From Paraglaciecola sp. L3A3 (GTDB lineage: Bacteria > Pseudomonadota > Gammaproteobacteria > Enterobacterales > Alteromonadaceae), in NCBI RefSeq assembly GCF_009796765.1, contig NZ_CP047023.1, positions 1,223,501 through 1,287,500 of the forward strand: a DNA stretch of 64,000 bases. Direction: 5' to 3'. Within the stretch, counting starts at the first letter, position 1; every line of letters begins with the position of its first letter. Shown piece after piece: positions 1 to 7,690 of the stretch. The notes under the pieces were generated by a model. It saw nothing but the letters and a program-made list of their open reading frames with translations. It was not told where the DNA came from and made no database searches. Both the position numbers and the translations under genes were made by a program.

Positions 1-195
1 GCCTTTTTAGAATTTGATGATAATAACCGCATGAAACCGTCTTCTTACTACAACCGAATTGTAGATGTATTAGAAGAGTTGATGAAGTTTACTCTGTTAA
101 CGCGAGATAATGCTGAATATCTGGTTGACCGATATTCAGAGCGAGTAGAAAGCGCAGAGCAATTAAGCAAGCGTGTTAATCAAAGATCAATATAG
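1..195 (+). CDS. C-terminal fragment of an unrecognised protein
   Basis: Frame 1 is open from the first base of the window to a TAG at 193-195, giving about 64 residues of the end of a protein whose start lies upstream. The visible part is charged and probably helical (contains SSYYNRIVDVLEELMKF and LVDRYSERVESAEQLSKRV), without membrane segments or cysteines. I do not recognise the family. It ends 34 bp before the ACR3 arsenite transporter on the same strand, so the two may be co-transcribed; an arsenic-related role is a guess from position only. Confidence 0.6.
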   Translation, partial: AFLEFDDNNRMKPSSYYNRIVDVLEELMKFTLLTRDNAEYLVDRYSERVESAEQLSKRVNQRSI

Positions 196-229
196 CTTGT
201 TATAAACGGCCAATTTGTAGGAGAAAATA

Positions 230-1276
230 ATGGGATTATTTGAACGATATTTATCAGTTTGGGTGGGCATAAGTATCATTGCTGGGGTGATTCTAGGTAG
301 TTATTTTCCTGCGGTGTTTGAGCAAGTCGCGGCGCTAGAATACGCTCACGTTAATATAGTGGTAGCTGTGTTGATTTGGTTTATGGTGTATCCGATGATG
401 GTGCAAATTGACTTTTCATCCATCAAAGATGTGGGAAAAAAACCTAAAGGTTTAATGCTGACTTTAGTGGTTAACTGGCTAATTAAACCTTTTACTATGG
501 CCGTTTTAGGTTGGTTATTTTTTAAAGGTTTTTTTGCCGATTGGGTCGACCCGCAATCAGCCAACGAATACATAGCCGGTATGATCTTACTGGGCGTGGC
601 TCCTTGTACTGCCATGGTTTTTGTATGGAGCCAAATGACCAAAGGCGACGCTAACTATACTTTGGTACAAGTGTCGATTAACGACATTATTATGATATTC
701 GCCTTTGCTCCTTTAACTGCACTTTTATTAGGTGTTAGTGATATACAAGTGCCTTGGGATACCTTGTTATTGTCTGTGGTTTTATATGTGGTTTTGCCCT
801 TAGTTGCGGGCGCATTGACCCGTAAAGTGTTGGATAAAAATCAAGGAGCAAAAAGTGATTCAAAAGACGAAGTTGGCCACAAAGCGGTAGATAGGTTTGT
901 AGCGACACTTAAACCTTGGTCAATCATAGGTTTGTTAGCCACAGTGGTTTTATTATTTGGTTTTCAAGCGCAAAGTATTTTAGACCAACCTCAAACCATA
1001 GTGTTGATTGCGATCCCTTTGATTATTCAAACCTACGGTATTTTTGCGATAGCTTACTTTTTTGCCAAGCGTTTAAAGTTACCCCATAACGTGGCAGCTC
1101 CGGCTTGTATGATTGGAACCTCTAACTTTTTTGAGTTGGCCGTAGCCGTGGCTATTTCGTTATTTGGTTTACATTCTGGTGCGGCATTAGCCACGGTAGT
1201 AGGTGTGTTGGTAGAAGTGCCTGTGATGCTGTCTTTAGTCTATTTTGCCAACCGCACGCGCCATTGGTTTGGCTAA
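230..1276 (+). CDS. acr3: ACR3-family arsenite efflux transporter
   Basis: Inner-membrane exporter of trivalent arsenic (arsenite, possibly antimonite) of the ACR3 branch of the bile/arsenite/riboflavin transporter superfamily. The 348 residues are the usual family length and are almost wholly hydrophobic, with about ten membrane segments. The segment [14 protein letters not shown] holds the conserved cysteine of ACR3 proteins, and the later [18 protein letters not shown] segment is also typical. A GGAG lies 7 bases before the ATG. No arsR or arsC was recognised in the window; the truncated gene immediately upstream may belong to the same unit. The gene is followed by a repeat-rich spacer rather than another ars gene. 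Substrate specificity is inferred from the family. Confidence 0.93.
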   Translation: MGLFERYLSVWVGISIIAGVILGSYFPAVFEQVAALEYAHVNIVVAVLIWFMVYPMMVQIDFSSIKDVGKKPKGLMLTLVVNWLIKPFTMAVLGWLFFKGFFADWVDPQSANEYIAGMILLGVAPCTAMVFVWSQMTKGDANYTLVQVSINDIIMIFAFAPLTALLLGVSDIQVPWDTLLLSVVLYVVLPLVAGALTRKVLDKNQGAKSDSKDEVGHKAVDRFVATLKPWSIIGLLATVVLLFGFQAQSILDQPQTIVLIAIPLIIQTYGIFAIAYFFAKRLKLPHNVAAPACMIGTSNFFELAVAVAISLFGLHSGAALATVVGVLVEVPVMLSLVYFANRTRHWFG

Positions 1277-1290
1277 GCAGTAAGAGAGAT

Positions 1291-1348
1291 GTAGGTCGTG
1301 GCTTTAGCCCGTCAATGTAAAAATAGACGCCATAAATGGACGACCTAC
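1291..1348. repeat. REP-like palindromic element, copy 1
   Basis: Begins gtaggtcgt and ends acgacctac, a perfect 9-bp inverted repeat, with an internal ggctttagcc hairpin. The leading GTAG next to a hairpin resembles REP elements mobilised by RAYT (TnpA-REP) transposases; that link is an inference. A second copy lies at 1495-1554. Confidence 0.7.
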
Positions 1349-1408
1349 AAAAGAAGAAAAGAAATTTGAACCACAGAGAACACAGAGGGAATGGGTGTTA
1401 ATACAAAC

Positions 1409-1450
1409 CCCACATCTCGTCATTCCGGTAGTCTTTTAAGCCGGAATCCA
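1409..1450. repeat. 42-bp direct repeat, copy 1
   Basis: Contains cgtcattccgg and, after a 10-base spacer, ccggaatcca, so it forms a short hairpin. It is identical to 1760-1801. Similar cgtcattcc/ggaatcca arms are common in intergenic repeats of proteobacteria. Confidence 0.65.
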
Positions 1451-1494
1451 TAAAGCAGACTAAGCAGAGTGAAGCAGGTAAAGATAAGAGCGAT

Positions 1495-1554
1495 GTAGGT
1501 CGTGGCTTTAGCCCGTCAATGTTGAAAAATAGACGCCATAAATGGACGACCTAC
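1495..1554. repeat. REP-like palindromic element, copy 2
   Basis: Nearly identical to the copy at 1291-1348 and in the same orientation: same gtaggtcgt/acgacctac ends and same ggctttagcccgtcaatgt core. It differs by a few bases in the middle and is 2 bp longer. Confidence 0.7.
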
Positions 1555-1610
1555 AAAAGACGAGAAGCAGACTGAGCAGAGTGAGCAGAGTTAAGCAGTT
1601 AAAAGACAAG

Positions 1611-1738
1611 AGCCAAAAACAAAGAATGGATTCCTGCTAACTACATGCAGGAATGACGGGCTTTGGGGGTTGTGATGTGCTTGCGGATTTACTATCTAAT
1701 GTTGAATTATTACCTTTTTAGGATATCCGACAGTCCCA
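1611..1738. repeat. Approximately 125-bp direct repeat, copy 1
   Basis: Starts agccaaa and runs through ggattcctgc, gcaggaatgacggg and gttgtgatgtgcttg to ggatatccgacagtccc. It matches 1833-1960 with only a few differences. The ggattcctgc...gcaggaatgacg part is itself a hairpin and is related in inverse orientation to the 42-bp repeat arms. Confidence 0.65.
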
Positions 1739-1759
1739 CACTATCATCATTCCTACCGT

Positions 1760-1801
1760 CCCACATCTCGTCATTCCGGTAGTCTTTTAAGCCGGAATCC
1801 A
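1760..1801. repeat. 42-bp direct repeat, copy 2
   Basis: Identical over 42 bases to 1409-1450, same orientation. Confidence 0.65.
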
Positions 1802-1832
1802 GGGCTTTAATAGTGGCTAGGAGATGGTTAAG

Positions 1833-1960
1833 AGCCAAAGCCAAAGAATGGATTCCTGCTAACTACATGCAGGAATGACGGGCTTTGGGGGTTGTGATGT
1901 GCTTGAGGATTTACTCTTCAATGTTGAATTATTACCTTTTTAGGATATCCCGACAGTCCC
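1833..1960. repeat. Approximately 125-bp direct repeat, copy 2
   Basis: Near-identical second copy of 1611-1738 in the same orientation. The order 42-bp repeat then 125-bp repeat occurs twice (1409/1611 and 1760/1833), which suggests a larger duplicated block with internal change. Confidence 0.65.
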
Positions 1961-2183
1961 ATATATGACTGGCTTTAGGGATTATGATGTTCTTTTAGCA
2001 GATCTCATCCTCAAACTATTTCCTACCTCCTATTTACTAGGGCTGCTCTAGTCTGCCTCATTCAGGACTATTCAGCAGTGCCAGTGCCTTCCATTGAACG
2101 GTTGTTATTTATTTGTCATTCAATGTTTTACTGGTTAAATTTGACCTGTTAAGCTCCTACTCAATAAAATAATAGGAAATATA

Positions 2184-2909
2184 ATGAAAAATATTATTGT
2201 AGTTTTAGCGCTGTTGATTGCAGGTTGCGGATCATCAGGCCCAGTAAGTGAACCTTTATCTATCGTGCCTGCTGATAAAAGTTCGGTTAACTGGTGGATG
2301 CCTCGCCATGAGGAAAAATTACTATCAAAAGATCAAATGGGTAAGGTTGATTTGGTTTTTTTAGGCGATTCAATAACTCACTTTTGGGAGAGGAAAGCTA
2401 AAAAAGTTTGGCAGCAATATTATGGTCACCGTAGTGCACTAAACATAGGTTTTAGCGCTGATAGAACCGAAAACGTTTTATGGCGTTTAGAAAATGGTGA
2501 AGTTGATGGTATTGATCCTAAATTAGTGGTGTTGATGATAGGCACCAATAATACTGGCCACAGGCAAGACGCTCCTAAAGATACAGCACTTGGTATTAAA
2601 ACAATTCTTCATACTTTAGAAACTAAGTTGCCAAACTCTAAAATTTTGTTACTGGCGATATTTCCCCGTGGCGCCAGTGTTGATGATCCCCTGCGTAAAA
2701 TAAATGATGATATTAATCTTATTATTAAAGATTTTGATGATGGTGAGCTGGTTCATTATTTAGATATTAATCATGTGTTTTTGGATGACAAAGGCAACTT
2801 AAGTCAAACTGTGATGGAAGATCTATTACACCCTAACCCCAATCAATATAAGGTTTGGGCAGAGGCAATGGAGCCCAAAATTAGAGTTTTAATGGCTGAG
2901 AATGATTAG
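2184..2909 (+). CDS. SGNH/GDSL-hydrolase lipoprotein
   Basis: Predicted esterase or acetylhydrolase of the SGNH (GDSL) fold, anchored to a membrane as a lipoprotein. The N-terminus [15 protein letters not shown] has a lipobox with Cys15 as the lipidation site. Block [12 protein letters not shown] carries the nucleophilic serine, MIGTNN is block III, and [17 protein letters not shown] holds the terminal Asp-x-x-His pair. The layout matches the platelet-activating-factor acetylhydrolase/sialate esterase-like group and the length (241 aa) is usual. An AGGAAA lies ahead of the ATG. The substrate cannot be read from the sequence. It stands alone between the repeat patch and arfA, which is convergent. 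Confidence 0.88.
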   Translation: MKNIIVVLALLIAGCGSSGPVSEPLSIVPADKSSVNWWMPRHEEKLLSKDQMGKVDLVFLGDSITHFWERKAKKVWQQYYGHRSALNIGFSADRTENVLWRLENGEVDGIDPKLVVLMIGTNNTGHRQDAPKDTALGIKTILHTLETKLPNSKILLLAIFPRGASVDDPLRKINDDINLIIKDFDDGELVHYLDINHVFLDDKGNLSQTVMEDLLHPNPNQYKVWAEAMEPKIRVLMAEND

Positions 2910-2964
2910 TCGCTATTACTTTTTTAAATGGAAAATCTTATTTAATAGGGGCTGTGGGTAATAC

Positions 2965-3168
2965 TTAAGCCGCTATTAAATAAGACTCTTGTCTTATATT
3001 TTTAGCCTTTCGCTGATACGAACCTTTACCTTTTTTAGCTTTGACTACCTGTACTTTATATAGTTTTGAAGTAACCAATGCGGCTAAAAAATTATCTTTG
3101 ATAATTCCTCTACCTAAATCTGTTGCACCAATATTAGCTTTCGCTAATGGCTTTTTATTTTTACTCAT
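2965..3168 (-). CDS. arfA: Alternative ribosome-rescue factor A (ArfA)
   Basis: ArfA rescues ribosomes stalled on messages without a stop codon by recruiting release factor RF2, as a back-up to tmRNA. The 67-residue product contains the family core IIKDNFLAALVTSKLYK followed by the basic KAKKGKGSYQRKAKN, which matches the KGKGSYMRK segment known from E. coli ArfA. An AAGGA precedes the ATG. Near the 3' end, inside the frame (codons 58-63), is a perfect stem with a 7-bp arm (listed separately). In known arfA genes such a stem makes the message lack its stop codon, so the active protein is truncated there and tmRNA normally tags it for decay. Assignment rests on motif recognition. Confidence 0.9.
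   Translation of the reverse strand: MSKNKKPLAKANIGATDLGRGIIKDNFLAALVTSKLYKVQVVKAKKGKGSYQRKAKNIRQESYLIAA
2980..2997 (-). promoter_or_regulatory. Hairpin inside arfA 3' coding region
   Basis: On the minus strand ATAAGAC, loop AAGA, GTCTTAT: seven perfect base pairs, 13 bases before the stop codon. The position matches the RNase III/terminator hairpin that makes E. coli arfA mRNA non-stop, so that the truncated protein appears only when trans-translation fails. No strong T run follows, so cleavage rather than termination may be the mechanism here (inference). Confidence 0.7.
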
Positions 3169-3399
3169 TATTGTTCCTTTATATTATTTATCCATGAATG
3201 ATTTTCAATGGATTGTCATTAGGTTTAATGCGTTTAATACACTAAACATTTGCGCAAGATATAGTATTCAATAGGCAATGCAAGTGATATTTTGGCTGGT
3301 GGAAATCTACCGACAAACTGCTAACAATACAGCGTAGAATTATTCGGTTAAAATAGCCGTATACAAACTTTTTGACGTTTAATTAGGTTTAAAAAACAA

Positions 3400-3807
3400 G
3401 TGATATCAAAAAAAATACGTGAGCTTTTTGTTTCTATGATGGAAGCTGACAAAGACAATACTGCTGTTACCTATGATGCAGAAACAGATCAATATACGGG
3501 TTACTTTAATCAAACTGTAGTGAATAAGTTTATTGATGCAGGTTTACTCGAATTAGTCGACAACCAAGATGGGCTAATCTCAGTGTTGATCAATAACCGC
3601 GACGATTTTTTGAGTGGTTTTGCTTCTGGAGTAAACGAAGCACGTTTAGGGCGAGATCAATATTACGCAGATTATAATGCCAATCCTTTTGCTTTTTCTG
3701 TGGGATACGAGCACTTTTTAGATATGAACAAAAAGCCTCGACGGTTAGTGGGCTATGTGTGCCATGGCTTTATTAATGACGATACAGGTGAGTTACATGC
3801 GCAATAA
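3400..3807 (+). CDS. Conserved-looking protein of unknown function
   Basis: A 135-residue soluble, acidic protein that I do not recognise. It begins with GTG at 3400; an ATG pair at codons 13-14 is an alternative start, and no good ribosome site distinguishes them. No signal peptide, membrane segment or metal motif is visible. The C-terminal part (SVGYEHFLDMNKKPRRLVGYVCHGFINDDTG) has the compact look of a folded domain. It is followed after about 36 bp by the PhyH dioxygenase gene on the same strand, so the two may be co-expressed. Confidence 0.65.
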   Translation: MISKKIRELFVSMMEADKDNTAVTYDAETDQYTGYFNQTVVNKFIDAGLLELVDNQDGLISVLINNRDDFLSGFASGVNEARLGRDQYYADYNANPFAFSVGYEHFLDMNKKPRRLVGYVCHGFINDDTGELHAQ

Positions 3808-3843
3808 ACCGCCCATTCTACCTAGTTGAGGTTGTGCTAATTG

Positions 3844-4656
3844 ATGATTGAAGACCCTAAACAATTAAGCCGTGATTATGATAGCCAAGGCTATTTTGTT
3901 ATCCGGCAGTATTTTACTGAAGATGAAATATCATCCCTCAGACAGACGATCTTAAAATTTCATCAAGCTTGGAAAAAAGACCACCAAGTTTTCTATGAAG
4001 AAGAGGCATTTAATTCTTCGTTAATCACTGGCAGTGAGTATTTAGCCCCAGAAGACAGAGTAAAGTTATTTAACTTTATTAGCTCAACAAAAATGATGGC
4101 AGTGGTTGAATCGCTTATTCCGAACAGCCCTGCCTTTATGAATACTCAATTGTTTTTTAACCCAGTCAATCCGCAGCAAAAAGATTTTTGGCACCGAGAT
4201 TGTCAATATGATCACAATCTAGAGGGCCAACAAAAAGCCATTGCTGAAACCCAGGTTGTGCATTTACGTGTGCCTTTATTTGATGAATTGGGTATGGAGT
4301 TGGTACCGGGTACTCATAAACGCTGGGATAATGCTGAAGAATTTAATGTGCGCCAAGAAGTCAAAGGCAAAGTCAGCAGTGATGATTTATCTACTGGTGA
4401 AAAAATCCCATTAGCGGCCGGTGACTTGTTGGTGTTTTCGGCCGATATGATCCATCGCGGTTTATACGGCTTAGACAGGTTAGCCTTAGATATCTTGGTA
4501 TTTGATCCCCAAGGTGATTTTGTCGACTACGTGGATGACGACTGTCTACCAGATATGGCAATGCTGGATAAAATTCACGACCCAAGATTGTTTGTTCATA
4601 CTATGCAGCTAAAAACATTCAGCAAAGATCAGCACTGTCTAGATAACCCTAAATAA
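3844..4656 (+). CDS. Phytanoyl-CoA dioxygenase (PhyH) family protein
   Basis: Predicted Fe(II)/2-oxoglutarate-dependent oxygenase, 270 residues. The iron ligands are visible as FWHRDCQYDH (His-x-Asp) and the distal His in ADMIHRGLYGLDRLALDIL, whose arginine would bind 2-oxoglutarate. ELGMELVPGTHKRWDN is the usual strand-turn of PhyH proteins before the distal histidine. I chose the ATG at 3844 over the TTG one codon upstream. The substrate is unknown; bacterial PhyH proteins act on lipids, osmolytes and secondary metabolites. It is preceded closely by an unknown gene on the same strand. Confidence 0.85.
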   Translation: MIEDPKQLSRDYDSQGYFVIRQYFTEDEISSLRQTILKFHQAWKKDHQVFYEEEAFNSSLITGSEYLAPEDRVKLFNFISSTKMMAVVESLIPNSPAFMNTQLFFNPVNPQQKDFWHRDCQYDHNLEGQQKAIAETQVVHLRVPLFDELGMELVPGTHKRWDNAEEFNVRQEVKGKVSSDDLSTGEKIPLAAGDLLVFSADMIHRGLYGLDRLALDILVFDPQGDFVDYVDDDCLPDMAMLDKIHDPRLFVHTMQLKTFSKDQHCLDNPK

Positions 4657-4939
4657 CAATTGTCGTTATCAAATAGTTTTCAGTCACCTTGTTTGGGGTG
4701 ATTAAATTACCCCTTAGCGTTTATTTGACTTAGAGTCGCTTTTTGGTCGCATACTTTAGTCTAAGATTTGACCACTAAAGCTTGTTTTTTTATTTGTTTC
4801 CAATAAAGTGGATTTTACAAGGGGATATCGATTCTTAACATTTAGTGAGTTATTGATATTTCTCTCCACAAAAACTTAATTAGGATTCTCCTCAAGCGTT
4901 TGTTTTTTTGTTCATTCGCCCATAGGTAGTAGTAAATTC

Positions 4940-7594
4940 ATGATTGAATATCGGGCTCAAATGCCACGTACGGACCACGAACTACGTCAAGCAATCGACA
5001 GACTTAAACAACATGCTATTTTGCATTTTGATGCGCAACAATTGTTTATGGAAATGTTACGTGAAGTTGGGGAGTTGACTGACTCAAGTTTTGCAATAGT
5101 CTTGAAGCAAGTTGATATGGATAATAATCAACCTCGTCATACTTGTATTGCAGCGCAACATCGAAGCAATAAAGGGGATTGGGGAAATCTTGATGTTAAC
5201 GGTTTATTACATTTAGACCAAAGTGCCAAGCCTTTCTTTGATGTGTTATTGCAATGTAAAGCTATGGTGTTAGATCGCCTCGGATTACGCATTCTCAACA
5301 ACTTTAACTCCAATTGGCCTTCAGTAGAACGAGCCATGCTTATTCCTATGGGAGTTGATAAATATAATAATTATCTAATTTGTATTGGCAATTCTAAAAA
5401 GCACTACCATACAGAAGAAGTGCAAAGATTATGGCCATTACTGATCCATGTGTCGACTCAACTACAATTGTTAGTAAGTCATTCTGCGAGCAAGTACTCG
5501 CAAAAAGAACAATTATTAAACAAATATAGTCCACAAGATAATGAAGTATGGCGTAACATATTTTATCGATTAGAGAAAACTAGTCCACTGGCGATGATCA
5601 CTCTTAATTCTGACAAGCTCATTTGTCGGGTCAATGAGTCTGCTGAAAATTTACTCTCTATCGCTGGCTCTGAGTTATTACAAAAACCAATCGAAGAGTT
5701 TTTAGTTAATCATTCCATTATTCTGCAGGCTTTAAAAAATACTAGCGCAGTTAATATGGCAAGTCGCATGCGCAGTGGGCTGGGTAGTGTGCTAGATGTG
5801 AAATTAAATCTTGTACCTTATGAAGAGAATAATACTAAATACGATTTAGTATTAATTGAGAAAGTTGAATCACTGACAATTAATCAAAATGCAGTGGCAG
5901 TAGCGTTAGAGCGCTTTCAAGTCTTAGCCTCAATGTTACCAATGGGAATTTTGCAAACCGATGCAGAATGGCAAACTGAATATTTTAATCAGCGTTGGTT
6001 AGAAATTACTGACTGTAAAGTGGGTGATGTATATGGTTTAGGCTGGATGCAATTATTTCATCCTGATGAAGCTGAAGAACTGTTAACCCAGTTACATATT
6101 AGTATTAGTGGTGGCCATGAATTTATTCGTGAATGCCAGATGGTATACCAGCAGAGCTATAAATGGGTGATGCTACATGTCACTCCCATTATTGATCCCA
6201 AAGGCGAAGTAAAAGGTTTAATCGCTACAGTTGGCGATTTTTCTAAACAACATGAAGCTGAAGAGCGTTTGCGTGAAATGGCTGAAAAAGATCCATTAAC
6301 GGGCTTGTCTAATAGAGCTTGTTTCTTTGATCGACTGGATCACGCCCTTGATCGTGTTGAACGCCATGGTTCTTTAGCATTACTGGCATTAGATTTAGAT
6401 GGTTTTAAACATATTAATGACACCCTAGGTCATGATGTGGGCGACTTCATATTAATTGAAGTGGCGAAAAGATTACGTAATTGTGTGCGTATTGAGGATA
6501 CCGTGTGTCGAGTAGGTGGTGATGAGTTTTTACTGATTATCGAAGGGTTAGACGATGCAACAATAGTCGCCTCATTGGCCGAAAAAGTTTTACATGAACT
6601 TGAAGAGCCCTATCAATTAGGTTCAAAAGAGATTTTTATTTCAACCAGTATCGGCATTAGTTTTTCTGTCACAGGCCGTAAATGCACAAGTAAAACTTTA
6701 TTAAAACAAGCTGACCTCGCTTTATATAGAGCGAAAGATGCGGGTCGAAATAACTATCAATATTACTCTCCTGAATTAGAACAGGCCTCTAGAAAAAAGC
6801 TGGAACTGACTAATGATCTGCATAGAGCCCTTGGTAAACAGGAATTTGAAGTGTTTTACCAAGCACAAATAGATATTGATAGTAATAAAATTAAAGGTTT
6901 TGAAGCCTTGTTACGTTGGCAACATCCTCAAAAAGGTATGTTGTCGCCAACTGATTTTATTCCATTGTTAGAAGAATCTGGGCTTATTTCAAATGTCAGT
7001 GATTGGATGTGTCAGCATAGTTTCCATCAATTACGCCAGTGGATAGATGACGGATTATTGGATCACGATGCGGTAATGGCAGTCAATATTAGTCCAAGGC
7101 AATTTTACGATGAGCATTTAGTTGAGCAAATATATAATGCTATCGTGAATGCAAATTTAAGCTGCGCCAATGTAGTCGTTGAAGTGACAGAAACCTTGTT
7201 ACTTAAAGAGCACAGCCTGATTATAAAACATCTTCAAAACCTACATGCACTGGGTATTAAAATAGCCCTTGATGATTTTGGCACAGGTTTTTCTTCATTA
7301 AGTTATCTGAAAAAATTTCCTATCGATATCATTAAAATAGACAGAAGTTTTATTAAAGATATTGCCACCGATGAAAGCGATTCATTAATTACCCGAGCAG
7401 TGATTAAATTGGGCGAATCACTAGGCTTAACTGTGCTGGCCGAGGGGGTAGATTCTGCGCCCATATTAGCGTTATTAAAACAGTGGCATTGTGAAAAGTA
7501 TCAGGGCTATCTGGTGAATCAACCTGTCCCTGCCAACCAAATTAAAGCCCTTTGTGCTGAACATAAAGAAGCATTTAATAATCTAAAAAGTTAA
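4940..7594 (+). CDS. GAF-PAS-PAS-GGDEF-EAL cyclic-di-GMP enzyme
   Basis: An 884-residue cytoplasmic protein predicted to make and/or break cyclic-di-GMP. Order: a GAF-like sensor (about 25-180), a PAS-like region (about 205-310), a second PAS with PAC (about 325-440), GGDEF (about 445-610) and EAL (about 625-875). Both catalytic signatures are intact: VGGDEF near residue 526, and EALLRW (about 654) with DDFGTGFSSLSYLKKFP (about 778) and KIDRSFI. No transmembrane segment is visible, so it senses an internal signal. Which activity dominates cannot be read. It is followed at 96 bp by the CheB-CheR fusion in the same direction. Confidence 0.93.
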   Translation: MIEYRAQMPRTDHELRQAIDRLKQHAILHFDAQQLFMEMLREVGELTDSSFAIVLKQVDMDNNQPRHTCIAAQHRSNKGDWGNLDVNGLLHLDQSAKPFFDVLLQCKAMVLDRLGLRILNNFNSNWPSVERAMLIPMGVDKYNNYLICIGNSKKHYHTEEVQRLWPLLIHVSTQLQLLVSHSASKYSQKEQLLNKYSPQDNEVWRNIFYRLEKTSPLAMITLNSDKLICRVNESAENLLSIAGSELLQKPIEEFLVNHSIILQALKNTSAVNMASRMRSGLGSVLDVKLNLVPYEENNTKYDLVLIEKVESLTINQNAVAVALERFQVLASMLPMGILQTDAEWQTEYFNQRWLEITDCKVGDVYGLGWMQLFHPDEAEELLTQLHISISGGHEFIRECQMVYQQSYKWVMLHVTPIIDPKGEVKGLIATVGDFSKQHEAEERLREMAEKDPLTGLSNRACFFDRLDHALDRVERHGSLALLALDLDGFKHINDTLGHDVGDFILIEVAKRLRNCVRIEDTVCRVGGDEFLLIIEGLDDATIVASLAEKVLHELEEPYQLGSKEIFISTSIGISFSVTGRKCTSKTLLKQADLALYRAKDAGRNNYQYYSPELEQASRKKLELTNDLHRALGKQEFEVFYQAQIDIDSNKIKGFEALLRWQHPQKGMLSPTDFIPLLEESGLISNVSDWMCQHSFHQLRQWIDDGLLDHDAVMAVNISPRQFYDEHLVEQIYNAIVNANLSCANVVVEVTETLLLKEHSLIIKHLQNLHALGIKIALDDFGTGFSSLSYLKKFPIDIIKIDRSFIKDIATDESDSLITRAVIKLGESLGLTVLAEGVDSAPILALLKQWHCEKYQGYLVNQPVPANQIKALCAEHKEAFNNLKS

Positions 7595-7690
7595 ATTATT
7601 CAAACACATATAAAAAACAATGTTTTAGCGTTTTAATACATATGTATTACGAGTGTAGATTTTATCTCATTGGAAATATTGAAGGATATT

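Larger units (their letters stand above)
1277..2183. other. Repeat-rich intergenic region
   Basis: About 900 bp without a convincing gene. It holds at least three families of repeated sequence, each present twice: REP-like palindromes (1291-1348, 1495-1554), a 42-bp direct repeat built around a cgtcattccgg arm (1409-1450, 1760-1801), and a longer near-identical repeat of about 125 bp (1611-1738, 1833-1960). A degenerate agcaga/gagcagag stretch also occurs near 1455-1490 and 1565-1605, and aaccacagagaacacagagg at about 1369-1388. The patch looks like accumulated small non-coding repeats. Confidence 0.7.

Noticed and set aside
1277..2030. Direct repeats considered as a CRISPR array
   Set aside because: Only two copies of each type, unequal spacing and repeats of very different length; no cas genes nearby.
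3041..3274. 77-codon open frame on the plus strand opposite arfA
   Set aside because: It mostly mirrors arfA on the other strand, lacks a ribosome site and has no protein-like pattern.
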